From positions 105,411,087 to 105,475,086 of the forward strand of contig CM043966.1 in NCBI GenBank assembly GCA_014529385.2: DNA of 64,000 nt. The letters are read 5' to 3'. The DNA is from Adiantum capillus-veneris (Eukaryota > Streptophyta > Polypodiopsida > Polypodiales > Pteridaceae). Of this stretch, positions 33,987-45,540 are shown piece after piece (the first letter of the stretch is position 1; each line of letters starts with the position of its first letter). The notes beneath the pieces are model-generated. The model searched no databases. It had not been told where the DNA came from and saw nothing but the letters and a program-made list of their open reading frames with translations. Both the position numbers and the translations under genes were made by a program.

Positions 33987-34015
33987 CCCCCCCCCCCCCC
34001 CCCCCCCCCCCCCCC
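33987..34015. repeat. 29-base poly-C run
   Basis: An uninterrupted C homopolymer inside F1. Its length should be read with caution because such runs are error-prone in assemblies. Confidence 0.85.
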
Positions 34016-35570
34016 GTGTTATGCCCTCGTTGGCTTGCTAATCGTTTTCTTGCCAACCTTGATAGCCCTCCTATAATTAGCGTGTCCTTTAGTTTTTTGC
34101 CCCCACCACGCAGTCACGGCGCCGTGAGACTGACGTGGCGTGGGAAGGGGTTTGATGACGTGGCAGCTCACGTTTTCGGGCAGCTCCAAAAGCTCCGCGA
34201 GTGGCACCGAAAGGGAGCGCGAGGAGGCCCTGAGAAAACTTCGTTTGACTGGAGATCTCATCTGAGCATTGCCCTTGCCAGCGCGATCTGTTCTTTCCTC
34301 TCTCGCTGCCTACGGCGTCCGTCCCTGCTGCTCACGCCATGGGCTCCCTTATTTCACACACAGCCCTCCCTTTAATTTGGTGGGCGGCCTTGTCTTAAGT
34401 GGGCGGCCATGCCCCTTTTCTATTTAATCTTCGGCGGCCCTTGGCCCTTGTTGGGCACCACTTGAAGGGCATAACTTTTAGCATACATGCCGGCTGAGGC
34501 AATGCCTGGCATCCTTCACTGAGCAGCCACATTAGGCTGGCTCTTTGGAGAGCCCTATGAACTTCATAGTGGGCACTACATTGCACTTACATGCCACTAA
34601 AGCATTGCCAAGCACTGCAATCCCATACATACCGGCCATAAATTTCATTTGGGCAGGCGGCCACTTACTAAGGGCATCACATTTGGGCGTACTTATTGAT
34701 TAAAGCACTGCCAAACACCTCATCTTTCCCTAGCAGTGCCTATCGAACAATCTCATCAAGGGTTTAACTTCTCGTATCATCATCTTGCACAATGCCACAT
34801 GCTTCAAGATGCTAATATAGGTAATTGCATTTTGAGAAAGACCTTGTCTTTGAAAATAGCCAGCTTCCTGGCCCTGCTTCTGTTGGGTTTATCCCGCAAT
34901 CATTGCATTCCAAGAGATGACATTCCGAACACAATGCTTCTCAAGCACTTATGGATCTTTTAATTTCACTCTATTCTAGAGCAGCTTGGTTGAACCCCAA
35001 AAATTATCATATGGCACTCCGATCGAGCGGACCGAACTGGTACAGAGCCGGCCTCCGGTGAATCTTCATCGTTCAATATCTTGGCGACCGAGACTCCGAT
35101 CACTGATCTGAAAAGACCGACACGCTCCACAAAGTGAGCACTTCATGCCCATGCATTCATTTCATTTCTGTCACCTCAGCTGCAATTGCCCAATCCAGTA
35201 CGGATCTGCAATCAACTGGAACTTCAAACTGCCATAACTTCTTCACCGTAGCTCCAATCGACGAGCCGTAAAGACAGACCGGTAGAGCACTTCAAGCACT
35301 GCAGTTCTAGATCATAAACTCACATATGTGCTCACTTCAAGCATACTCCTTTTTGGCATCATTAAGACATCAATTGGCCCTTTAAATCCGCATCTAGCAT
35401 ACATTAATCATTAGACTTGGCCTGTTAACAAGCCCTGATCACTGACCATTAATCAAGTAGGCTTTCAATAAACCTACTTGATTAATGGAAGCGGAGCTTC
35501 ACGACAAGGGGAGCCTAGAAGGGTGCTTGGAGGCCACTCTTCTTGTTGTTCGCCCCGGAACGTCTCAAAT

Positions 35571-35588
35571 TGGTACCCCCATTGAGGA
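35571..35588 (+). promoter_or_regulatory. Probable primer-binding site of C1
   Basis: TGGTACCCCCATTGAGG starts three bases after the LTR end. C2 has TGGTACCCCCACTGAGG at 53441. LTR3 diverges exactly before this point, which supports the LTR/PBS border. I cannot assign the tRNA. Confidence 0.5.
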
Positions 35589-35639
35589 AGGCTTGTGTAT
35601 TTTTGTGTAGGATCATCCTTTAGCATAGTCAAGTAGTTT

Positions 35640-36487
35640 GCATGAATCATGAGAATTTGTATGATTCCTTTATTCCCATTGCAAGGCAAAAGGTATACAT
35701 AATTGTTAGTACTAAGTTGCAATTTTAACGTGTAATTCGTAGAATTTTAGGTCCTCTTTGGTTGGCTGAGATAAACGCTTCAGTAAATCCTTTTATTTTG
35801 CCTCTCATTAGGTACGACCTTAGTTTGGACGTCTATATTTTTGAATCGTTTCAAGAGATACTTCGTTGATCCCCAAAACACTCAAAAACTATGGCAAGAT
35901 ATAGTTTCTCATAAGCAAAAAGACTTAGATGATTACTACTTATACAAGTAAGAGTTTCTACGTCTTTGGGCTCTATGGATACGAAATGGTGCTAACCTTG
36001 GTGATGGTGCAGAATTTCTAAAGAAGGAGAGGTTCATAGCCAGACTCTTTCCTAACCTTAAGGTAAAAGTGTAGGCGGGTGCACCTGCTACCTTTGATGC
36101 AACTGAAACTAGGGCTGCTGAGAAGTATAGGAAACTCAAGGGCCTAAGGGGAGAGGTTCCAGTAAATTTAGGTCTTAGACCCAAAGGTAAGTCACAAGCA
36201 TCGAAATCTAGGGAGCTTCCTGAGGTAACGACAGAAGTGATTGAGAATTTAAATGAATCTTTAAGCAGCTTGTCAATTCACCTTACACAAGCTGTAGTTC
36301 TAAAGGGATAAGCAAAGAAGTCAAAAGATTGAGATCCACGACCTAGGAGAGTCTTGCAATGTTGGAATTGTGGAGAGTCTGGACATAATATGTATAATTG
36401 TCCTTGGCCCCGTGGGGAGCGAGGGAGACCTAACTTGAATTACCGAGTGATGAATGCAGGGGAACTAGTCAACAACCAAGGATTCTA
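35640..36487 (+). pseudogene. C1 gag (N-terminal deletion, zinc knuckle kept)
   Basis: The first part encodes LAEINASVNPFILPLIRYDL, the first unit of the duplicated module seen whole in C2. About 545 bases present in C2 are then missing, and the frame resumes at RYFVDPQNTQ within the capsid domain. Then come SHKQKDLDDYYLYK, a stop, and FIARLFPNLKVKV. The zinc knuckle is CWNCGESGHNMYNC at 36360-36401, with canonical spacing. Stops at about 35950 and 36073 break the frame. C2 has lost this knuckle but kept the N-terminal half. Confidence 0.82.
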
Positions 36488-36917
36488 ATGAAAGGCCAAA
36501 TGGAGCAAGACCACCTCCACAAGGAGCAAAGAGGAGTTCCACCTTTGCCAGACTCAAATGTGCATGTGATAGAGGTGACAAATTCAAAAGAGGTTGACAT
36601 GGAAGCAAATGGAATTAAGTGTGGCCGTGGGAAAGGTAAGGAGAAAGAAGGAGTCACATCACAAAGTGACCATGGACGAGAAAATCAGGCAAAGAAAAAC
36701 AAGGAAGCCAAGAGGACTCGATGTCGTATCAACCTTTAAGACTTACATCTTGGACATGGTATGGATCCATACAACTTGTTGGAAGACATGAGAGGTAAGG
36801 CTCCTAATATCTAATGGCCTCAGTTTCTTGCATTATGTCCACAAGTTGGGAGGAATTTAACAAAGGCAGTTAGCACTAGGAGAAAGTCTATCTGTTGTAA
36901 AAATTACACAAGCTGAA

Positions 36918-37240
36918 ATGAATGAGGATATTATACCTGTACTAGATTGTTACATCAAAGGAAGATTGGTTAGGAAAGGTCTAGTGGATGGGGGTGCACA
37001 AATTTGCATCATGACAGACGGACTCATGCAAAGACTAGGTATGCACATCCATGAGACACCTGAAATCAAAGTGAAAATGGAAAACAATAGCAAGGCAATC
37101 TGTGTAGGCATTTGTAAAATGTTTTTGTGGAGGCCTTTGGCATTAAGAAGGCAGTGGATTTCTATGTTCTGTCTACCAAAGGAAACGGTTACCCATTTAT
37201 CCTAGGAAGACCATGGCTAATGAAAATGCGAGCTTTGTAG
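36918..37240 (+). pseudogene. C1 protease (frameshifted)
   Basis: This is the gypsy aspartic protease: RKGLVDGGAQICIMTDGLMQ holds the active-site loop, with D-G-G in place of D-S/T-G. Compared with C2 a frameshift lies at about 37120, after which the matching text (YPFILGRPWL) is in another frame. A TAG follows at about 37240. Confidence 0.8.
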
Positions 37241-37300
37241 GATTGGGAGAGTGGAAAATTAATTTCCAGGAATGACAATCATAAAAAGGTTGTCTTTGAT

Positions 37301-38660
37301 ATGAAGCAGCAACGCCAAGAGGATCTCCATAAAGAATCATCACAAAGTGAGACAGAGGAAGGCTGGACCGATAGCACTTCAGAAGAAGAAAGTAGCGGTA
37401 GCATTACTGAAGAGGAGTCTTCCATCGAAGTCATGGGGGTAAGGTTTAAGCCAACCAACCAAGAGACATCTTGCCCAGGTTTGGAAGAGTTAGGTTCCCA
37501 AGAGAACCAAAATGTGGAAGATGAAGGAATGTTAGAAGGTATGTTGTCTACAGCACTTACAAAGGATGAAAGAGAGGAGTTCAAAGGTGTGTTAAGAAAA
37601 TTTTCTAGGCTTTATGCTAAAGACTACACCGATGTGTATGGAGTAGATGATGTTCAACACAAGATTGAGTTGATTCCAGAGGCCACACCTAAGGCTCAAA
37701 AGCTACGAAGGCTAGGAGTCATCAAGGAGCAAGCTTTACTCAAGGAGGTAAGAAAGCTTCTAGCAGCAAGTTTCATTTATCCTATAAAGAACTCATAGTG
37801 GGTCTCTCCCGTTGTTGTCACTCCCAAGAAGAACAGTAAGTGGAGAGTGTGTGTGGATTATCGTCCCCACTGAATGCGGCAACAAAAAGAGATTACTTTC
37901 TCCTCCATTTCAAAATGAGATACTAAATGAGGTAGCTGGTCATGAGAAGTACTCAGGTTACTTTCAAATAGGGATTCCATTGGAGGACCAATTGAAAACA
38001 ACCTTCATCACTCCTTGGGGTTGTTATGCTTTTAGAGTCATGCCATTTGGCCTGAACAATGCTCCTGCAACTTTCCAACGCTTCATGAACATGGTGTTTC
38101 AAGCATTCTTTGGAAAGTCCATTAGGGTTTTTATTGATGATTTTTGCATTTATAGTTCAAAATCATTATCTATAAAAGGTAGAAAAGGGTTTGAAAAAAT
38201 TCTACGACATGGGAAGTCAGCTCAATCCCAACAAATGTCACATAGGTGAGGATGAAGTGGTCTTGCTCGGTCACAAGTGAAGGTGCAGCGGGAAGCGTGT
38301 GTGAGTGCAAGTACGAGAGCAGAGAGAGAGAGAGAGAGATAGAGAGAAAGACCTGCTTTGGGTAGACCGCACAACAATGTTATCCTATTGCAAATCCTTC
38401 TATTGTTGTATTAAAGAATAAGTGTATACATGGTTAAGTTAGTAGATGGGTTAGTAGTAAGTGGGATGTCCGGCCAGTTGGCCTGAATCCCAACAACAAG
38501 GTTTTCTATAAAGGCATTGAGGTGGATCCTTCCAAGGCAAAGGCTCTTATTGATATCCCATCACCCAATAATCTCAAAGAGGTCATCTCATTTATTCAAA
38601 AGGTGAAGTATATATCACACTTCATTCACTTAGCTTCAGAGTTGCTTCATCCTTTGCAAA
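37301..38660 (+). pseudogene. C1 reverse transcriptase (interrupted by a solo LTR)
   Basis: An acidic linker (EEESSGSITEEESSIEVMG) leads to the RT: IELIPEATPKAQKLRRLG, then VSPVVVTPKKNSKW, SGYFQIGIPLEDQLKTTFIT, PWGCYAFRVMPFGLNNAPAT and VFIDDFCIYS. The FIDD box corresponds to YVDD. A TAG at 37796-37798 replaces the AAG (Lys) of C2, a small deletion near 37870 damages DYSPLN, and the VCDGYSGYF segment is shortened. A 218-bp solo LTR splits the gene at 38277. Confidence 0.88.
38278..38495 (+). mobile_element. 218-bp solo LTR with ACAAG target duplication
   Basis: It starts TGAAGGTGCAGC and ends ATCCCAACA (TG...CA) and is flanked on both sides by ACAAG (38273-38277 and 38496-38500). C2 has no insertion at the same place (GGTCACAATGTTTCC at 56470). 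A (GA)n tract lies at 38318-38338. It is the cleanest solo-LTR footprint in the window. Its family is not otherwise represented here. Confidence 0.88.
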
Positions 38661-38661
38661 A

Positions 38662-39590
38662 TTGACACAACAAGTAGAATTTGCATGGTCTCATGAGCTT
38701 GAAGAGTACTTTTGTAACATTAAAGTCATTTTTTCAGAGCTACCAACACTCATGCCTCCTTGTTGGGAGTACACATTCTTTGTTAGCTCTAGTCGAAACA
38801 CTTGGTGCAGTTTTGTTACAACAAGATCCCTACAATACCAGGATGCGACCCATCTACTTTGTTAGTAGGGTCATGAATGTCTTCGAGAGAGGCTACACGA
38901 AGGCAGAATTCATGATGCTTTCTCTCATGTTTGCGGTGAGAAAGTTTAGGTCCTACTTGCTACCAAAACCTTTTGTAATCTGAAAATTTGTTCCCTTGGG
39001 TGTCATCTCAAATGAATCTTAGTACTAGAATCTCAAAATGGATTATGGAGTTGCAAGAGTTTCAATACTCTTTTAAGGTAGAAGATAGTGTGTGTGCACA
39101 ATTGGCAGGGATTCTCACTTATAGGGTACATGAGAAGGAGATAAAGGTGCCTGAAATAAAGACCCTACCATTGTCACCACAAAAAAGTATTCATAATGCT
39201 TTTACCTTGTTCTTTGATGGAGCTTTTCGACGAGCCACATGAAAAGTATTGGGAGGGCTCGTATTGCTCAACTCAAGAGGAGAAGTGGTCATGAAAGAGA
39301 AGGTCAATCTGCCAGGATCAACTAGCAACAATGAAGAAGAGTACGACACACTACTTTATAGTAAAAAGATGTGCATTGGCCAAGGTATACAACGTCTCAT
39401 GGTAAAGGGGGATGCACTTCTCATTGTGAAGTAGATTTTAGGCATCTAGGCATGTAAGAATGAAATCCTAAGGACAAACGTTCATGCCATTTGTAGGTTG
39501 TTTAATCAGTTTGAAGAGGTGCAACTATATCATATCCCTAGGAAACAAAATGAAGATGCAGATTTACTTGCACAACAAGCAATGGCATGT
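38662..39590 (+). pseudogene. C1 RNase H (broken)
   Basis: The connection domain has VSRVMNVFERGYTKAEFMML and LSTRISKWIMELQEFQYSF. RNase H proper has FTLFFDGAFRRAT, a TGA in place of GGA at 39241, SNNEEEYDTLLY (usual NNEAEY), MVKGDALLIVK and IPRKQNEDADLLAQQA. The final catalytic Asp (ADLLA) is kept, whereas C2 has ANLLA. Confidence 0.86.
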
Positions 39591-39599
39591 GTTCAGAAA

Positions 39600-41070
39600 G
39601 AAGTGCAAGTGATGGCAACAACGGTCAAGCAACCCAGGTACCAGGGATTGGAGTCATTGACTCCCATTATTGGCTACATTTTGGAGGGTGAGTTTCCACA
39701 AGACTTCACAAAGGCTCAGAAGAGGAGACTCATGAAGAAGGCAAGCGCGTATCTCTTCCTAGAAGGATCCCTCTATCAAAGAGGGAAGGATAAGGTATGC
39801 AGAAAGTAGCAACTATCGAGGAAATTCCAACCATTTTAAAAGTTTTGCATGAAGAGGCATGCGGTGGTCACTTTGCCCAAGGGTTAAGAATGAAGAAGAT
39901 TTTGCTTGCGGGGTATCTTTGGCCAAGTTTGCATGTGGATGTCCAACATTGGTGTAAAAGTTGTCACAATTGTCAGGGAAATGGGAATAGAAGATTGGTG
40001 TATGGTCCAAGGCAAATCGTGCTTGCAAATGGACCCTTTGAAAAGTGGGGCATTGATGCTATGGGTCCTCTACCTACGAAAAAAATGGTAAACTCTACAT
40101 TGTAGTGGCTGTAGACTATTATGACTAGGTGGTTGGAAGCACAAAGTTGGCAAAGGTAAATGAGAGGACAGTGAGCAAATTTGTCTACACTCACATTTGT
40201 TGTAGATTTGGCACACCTTTGGAGATTGTTTCTGATAGTGGTCCAAGGTTTAGAAAGGGCTTGCTCACAAAAGTCGGTGAAGAACTTCACATTCTACATT
40301 GTCATAGTACACCCTACTATCCACAGTCAAATGGTTTGGTAGAAAAATCTAATGGTGTCATTGCAGGCATCATTATAAAGATGGTGAAAAATAAGACAAA
40401 GTTGTGGGATGACTTCTTGCATGGTGCCTTGTGGGCGTATCAAACCACATATAGGGAAGCCACGGAATTCACACCATTTCACTTGGTCTATGGTCAAGAG
40501 GCTTTACAGCCAATTGAACTCAACATTCCAACAATGCGACTTCATGGAAAAGAAGGAAAAGATGATCAAGAAGCATGGATGGATCAGCTTCTTACCTTAG
40601 CTAAGCTTGAGTGGAAAATAGAAGCAGCATACGAGTGCTACAAGAGGAAAGCTACACAGGCAAAGGAGAAGCTTAGTAAGAAACTGAAGGAGAAAGGCAT
40701 CAATGAAGGAGATCTTGTGCTAAGGTATGACAACCGACTCAATAATCATTTTGATGCCAAGTTTAAAACTAGATGGCAGGGTCCATACATAGTCAAGAAG
40801 GCTTTCAATTCAAGTTACTCTCAACCTATGGACTTGAATGGGAAAGAGCACTATAGGAAGGTAAATGGGTATCGCTTCAAGCCCTATTTGAGTTGCCTTC
40901 TATCAAAGGATCTACCAAAGATCTGTCAAAAGGCAGCTATCTCATGTAAGTATTGTTCCATGAAGCTCGAGTGTAACTCGAGCCAAAATGCCAAGGGGCC
41001 AAACAATGAAGATCTTGGCAAGGACTCTGAAGCACTCTCTTTGGAAAAGATGCTTTATGATGGTACATGA
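39600..41070 (+). pseudogene. C1 integrase (nearly complete)
   Basis: The zinc module is HEEACGGHFAQGLRMKKILL followed by WCKSCHNCQ (39852-39978). The core has FEKWGIDAMGPLP, then a short disordered patch with a stop (40104-40128) where DYxTR should be. It continues FGTPLEIVSDSGPRFRKGLL and YYPQSNGLVEKSNGVIAGII, so the second Asp and the Glu are intact. The ORF from 40129 runs 313 residues without a stop and includes FHLVYGQEALQPIELNIPTM and the C-terminal RWQGPYIVKKAFNS and GYRFKPYLS. The tail after about 40925 is Lys/Asn-rich. Confidence 0.9.
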
Positions 41071-41082
41071 ATATACCATCAT

Positions 41083-41614
41083 CTTGGGGGAGGGCTAATG
41101 ATAGCCGTTTTTTGGCTATTCAAAATTGCCATTGTGAGCTACCTCACCCTACCAAAATCACCCAAACACTGTGCTATCCCTACCATTTCATTGTACATAG
41201 GCGTGTTTGAGCTAGGGGACTTTTCTCATATCTGCTTAAAAACCCTTAATTAGCTAGTCATTGGGCTGGTTGAGCCAAAAATAAATAAAAAAAGAAAAGA
41301 AAAAAAGTATATTATGGCCGCTTTGTGTGTAAATATTTCATTATATATAGGGCCTAAATATAAAAGAATTTTCATAATTATTTTGATATTTATTTAAATA
41401 TTTCTACCTAGTTGTGCGTTATTTATGCTATGTATTGACTCACTATTATCATAATTTTTCATTACCATTTTGCACTCTTTATTTCATATAGAAATAATTG
41501 CATGCAATCTTCTCTTATTTTTGGTGTAACTCCATCCCAACAAAAATCCAAAAAAACTAGTTTTATTTATGTGTATATTTTTTCACTATTGTGACTTTTT
41601 GCTTCCTACATTTA
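41083..41614 (+). repeat. C1 polypurine tract and start of LTR2
   Basis: CTTGGGGGAGGGC at 41083-41095 precedes TGATAGCCGTTTTTTGGCTA at 41099, probably the LTR start, with a small ATAGCC/GGCTAT hairpin. It matches 59047-59556 in LTR3 until copia B interrupts at 41615. The LTR continues right of the CACTA at 51735. Confidence 0.7.
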
Positions 41615-41841
41615 TGTTACCATATACATGTGGTAGTGATGTGTGTGAACACACTAGGACCGCCGGGGCATTTTTTCCCTCTTTAGGAGGTTTTTTCCCC
41701 CGTGCATTGTATATACGCCCATCACTCTAGGGCTATCTATCTTTCCATTGCACACTAAGTAACACACTCTCTATTGTGTGCCTTGAGTTTCCTTCGTCTT
41801 CTCCAAGCTGTGTGTGTTTCTCTGCAACCCTAATTCCAACA
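41615..41841 (+). repeat. 5' LTR of copia B
   Basis: It begins TGTTACCATATACATGTGG and ends ATTCCAACA, 227 bases. TACCATATACATGTGGTA near the start is an imperfect palindrome kept in the A copies. ATTTA lies just left. Confidence 0.92.
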
Positions 41842-41843
41842 AT

Positions 41844-41859
41844 TGGTATCAGAGCAGGT
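41844..41859 (+). promoter_or_regulatory. Primer-binding site of copia B
   Basis: TGGTATCAGAGCAGGT follows the LTR by two bases and is the initiator-Met type usual in plant copia elements. Confidence 0.9.
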
Positions 41860-42202
41860 CACGTTTTCCCGGGCTTAGTCGCCAGCTGCTCCAGCACACG
41901 CATGCTCACTTTCTCCGATTTCAGTGAGCTTTGACGATGTTCGCAGGTCGACAAAAATTTTGTGCAAGCTCGAAGAGCTTGGTCTGCTCAAAATTTTGAT
42001 TTGGGCTCATTTCGGCCTCCGTTTCCACTACAGGCAGTACTGCACAGGCTATTTTGTCATTTTGTGTAGAATTTCTTTCAGTGCCGTTTTCTACATAACA
42101 GGTGCCTTATAGTCTTCTACGGTTTGTGCTATATAGCACAGGTTGTTCCCGATCCGTTTCTCCTATTTTCGGGCAGTTTTCACATCAGGTGCAGCATTTA
42201 CC

Positions 42203-44717
42203 ATGGCTGACAACAACAACACAGATGTGTTCAAGATGTTTGCTGCTGAGGACAGGTTGGATGGGAACAACTACCCTATGTGGGCTTATATGATGCAACA
42301 TGTTCTTGTGTCAAAGGGTGTCTGGAACATTGTGCAGGGTATTGATGTACGTCCTGGTTCTGAGGATGTAGGCGATGTTGAGGATGTTGCAGGTCTTGCT
42401 GCAAGGATTGCAGCTGTTAGAGTTGTTTTGCCTACGACAGAACAAGCTCGTTGGGATGTTAAGGATGCGCAGGCTCATGCATTGATTGCGTTGTCTATGA
42501 AGCCCACCATTGTTCCTCACATCCGTTCAGCAAAATCTGCAAAACAGGCTTGGGATATTTTAGCAGGTCTTTATGCAAGCCGCAATGAGGCTAAAATTGC
42601 TTTGCAGCGTAAAGAGCTGGAGTCGAAGATTATGCATGAGGAAGATGATATGGACACTTTCCTTGCTAGTGTCAAGGATATCAATGAGCAGCTTATTTCT
42701 GCAGGTGAAGTCATTTCAAATAGTTCCCTTGTGCAGACTATTCTTGATGCCTTACAAGATTCCTACCAGACTTTTGCTAGTACTTGGAGACTTATGACCC
42801 AAGGAAATCCTAAAGTTGTCAAGTTTGATGCATTATGCACATTGTTGTTGCAAGAGTCACTTTCTAGAAAAAACAGGACTAGGCAGCGTGCAGTTGAACA
42901 GGCTTTTATTGCTTCTCAAAGAAAGGGTGGTAACAGTAATGCAGCCACTTCTTATGGTTCTGCTGCGAGTGGCAAAAATTTTGTTCCTAATGCTTCTGCT
43001 GGCAGCACTTCGTCTGGCAATTCTGGTGATAAGGGCAAAAAGAAGATGCGTTGCCATTATTGTAAAGCCAATGATCACTTGATCAAGTCGTGTCCTAAGT
43101 TGAAGGCCAAAGAGGCTAAGAAGAAAGAGGGTGGTTCCAGTGCAAATGCTGGTTCCACCACAAATGCAGCCATTGTTGAGTCTTTTGTGAAAGGATACTG
43201 TGTTGCTGATGCTGATGCAGAATGGGCGTTTAGCGCAGAGTGCACTTACAATCCTGCTGTCCATGATGCATGCTTGTCAGTTGCTGCAGATTCACATGTG
43301 TGGTATTTTGACAGTGGTGCTACAAAGCACATTACCTCACATCATGAATTTTTTACCTCTCTCGAGTCTGTCCCTCATGGGAATTCAGTCACTTGTGCCA
43401 ACAACGCCTCTTATCCAGTTTAGGGAGTTGGAAAGATTGTGCTCACTGTTGCTAATGGCAGTTCCTTCACACTTGTTGATGCATTTTATGTACGTGGGAT
43501 CAAGAAGAATCTCTTATCTGTATTCGCACTTGCTAGACTTGGACTTGTAGTCAAATTTGTGGATGACAGATGTAGAGTTCATGATCTCAGTTTTGGTGAT
43601 GAAATTGTTGCATCTGGCCTTTTGTGTCGTGGGCTGTATAAGCTCACTTTGTATGACAAGTGTGGACAAAATTTTGTAAATGCTGTTGCAGATTCAAGGG
43701 CTATTTCAGATGCAAAACTTTGGCATGCACGTTTTGGTCATCTGAATTTTGCCAGTTTGCTGCGTTTGCAGAAATCTGATATGGTTGCTTCTTTGCCGCC
43801 TCTTGAATCACCTGTCAAACATGTTTGTGAAGGCTGTATGTTGGGTAAGATGCAGCGTTCTAAATTTCCAAAGGATGGTTCAGTTCGGGCCACATGCAGG
43901 TTGCAGCTTGTGCATAGTGATGTTTGTGGGCCCATGAAAACTCCGTCCTTGGGCAATTACCTGTACTTCGTGACTTTCATTGATGATTACTCCAGGCATG
44001 CATGGTTATTTCCGCTTAAAGCGAAGTCCGAAGTTTTTATGTGCTTCAAACAATTTCTAACTATGGCTGAAAATGTCTCGAAATGTACTATGGGCACCCT
44101 CCGTTCTGATCGAGGGGGGGAGTATATGTCTCATGAATTTAATGCATTTCTGGCTAGTCGTGGGATAAAACACCAATGTTTAGTGTCTTATACACCTCAG
44201 CAAAATGGTGTTGCTGAGAGGAAAAACAGGTCACTGACGGAAATGGCACGATGTATGGTCAAAAGTCAAGCTTTGCCGCATTCTTTTTGGCTTGAGGCCA
44301 TCATGTGTGCTACTTATGTACTTAACAGGTGTCCTATGAAAGCTTTGCAGTCTATTACTCCATATGAAGCATGGCATGATAGAAAGCCTTCTATTGAGCA
44401 CATGCGTGTTTTTGGATGTTTGGCATATGCTTTGGTGCCACAAGTGCAGCGCAGAAAATTGGATGATAAGGCTGTCAAATGTATTTTTGTTGGTTATAGT
44501 GCTGAAAGCAAAGGTTACAGGTTGTATCATTCGCAAACAAAACGTATTCTGGTTTCACGGGATGTAGTGTTTGTGGAAGATTCTGTTCAGCCCTTGCTGT
44601 CATGTACCAGAGACAGTAATGTAAGCTCACAGGACATTTATGACACTTTGTTGCCTCTTTTCAGTGGTGGAAATACGAATGTAAGTTCCAATGAGGCAAA
44701 TGTACAGCCTATGGGGG
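42203..44717 (+). pseudogene. Copia B gag-protease-integrase polyprotein, one nonsense codon
   Basis: One frame runs from the ATG at 42203 (MADNNNTDVFKMFAAED) to the break at 44717, interrupted only by TAG at 43421-43423. Copia A has CAG there (VQEVEK), so this is a C-to-T change. Gag spans 42203-43000. Its zinc knuckle is CHYCKANDHLIKSC at 43053-43094. The protease has WYFDSGATKHITSHHEFF. Pre-integrase is LWHARFGHLN...C-x2-C. The integrase core has LVHSDVCGPM, LRSDRGGEYMSHEFNAFL and QNGVAERKNRSLTEMARCMV, so all D-D-E residues are present. Codons after 44717 are not element sequence. Confidence 0.93.
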
Positions 44718-45540
44718 AGATTAGATTAGATCTAGATTTATGTTCGATCTAAGATTAGATTAGATTTAAGTTAGATTTTAGTGCATGCAATGAATGCGCA
44801 CTTTGCCCAAAGAGCAAACACTAGTTACACAACAATATGTATGTTCCCATCATAATCTAACACCTATTAACTCACACACTAACCATATTCCATTAGCCTC
44901 GAATCACCACATGTTCAATTAAGTTAGATTTAAGATTAGATTTTGGATTGAGTTTTTATATTAGAATCTACCTTCAAGATTATGGTAAAAAAATTAGAGT
45001 TAGACGAACGGTGATCCCTCTCTTCCTCTCTACGGATACGACCTTAAGGTGGAAAGATTTCAACGGCATGATATTCAGAGTGGATACCAACATGTAATGT
45101 ACTAAGTAATCCCTCAAACAAAGATCTATTGTGAAGAGATGTTAAGATGCTGTGAGATGCTACAGCTAGAGAAGAGGCAAAGGGGTTTTGTCCACTACAT
45201 GCATTATCATGTAGATGTGGGTCTGTAGATTTATGATACCCACAAATATAGGCATTGACCAATAAAGACGAGATTACCCATGGTTCTGATCTCCGTGCAC
45301 CTCTAGATCGAGGTGTGCGGGGATTGGACATGACTAGAGAATGTGAGGTAGTTTACAGTGTGAACAAAGAGAGAGAGAGAGAGAGAGAGAGACATAGAAA
45401 GAGAAAAGACGGAGGATGCCAATAGAAGATTAAATTTATGCCCAAGTTATAAGGTTTTTACCCTCATTATGAGTATTGACGAGGATGTGGGCCGTCCAAC
45501 CAAAACACCTATCTCTCAACAAGGATCTTATGTACTTGTA
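44718..45540. other. AT-rich junction between copia B and the CACTA
   Basis: No gene is recognised. The first 280 bases repeat TTAGATT and GATTAGATTAGAT phrases (44722-44780 and 44925-44950). A (GA)n tract lies at 45368-45391. I find neither a CACTA left terminus (CACTACAAG) nor its TAGCGAC subterminal repeats here, so this is either the remaining CACTA 5' flank or filler at a deletion junction. Confidence 0.5.

Larger units (their letters stand above)
33177..35506 (+). mobile_element. Element F1: 2.3-kb LTR-like insertion in C LTR1
   Basis: This 2.33-kb block interrupts LTR1, which is continuous at the same place in LTR2 and LTR3. It starts TGTCAAGGGATATGG and ends CACGACA, so TGTC/GACA are inverted. 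No coding domain is visible. A related copy starts at 61797 (TGTCGGGGGATATGG). The features fit a solo LTR of a long-LTR element. The site duplication is unclear (CACGG on the left, CAAGG or AGGGG on the right). Confidence 0.65.
32011..35567 (+). repeat. C array LTR1 (5'-truncated, interrupted by F1)
   Basis: It matches LTR2 from 52195 onward, so its first part is missing. Sequence runs to GAGCAGCACGG at 33176, is interrupted by element F1, and resumes at about 35507 with GGGAGCCTAGAAGG to the terminal CGTCTCA at 35567. A (CT)n tract lies at 33015-33059. A TATAAAA-like motif lies near 32352 (GCTATAAAAAGAGGG). Confidence 0.85.
41615..44717 (+). mobile_element. Copia element B (3'-truncated)
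   Basis: A Ty1/copia element of the same family as A, inserted in LTR2 of the C array. It has a complete 5' LTR, PBS and a long gag-protease-integrase ORF. Homology to A ends at CAGCCTATGGGGG (44717), between integrase and RT, and unrelated AT-rich sequence follows. RT, RNase H and the 3' LTR are missing. Confidence 0.92.
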
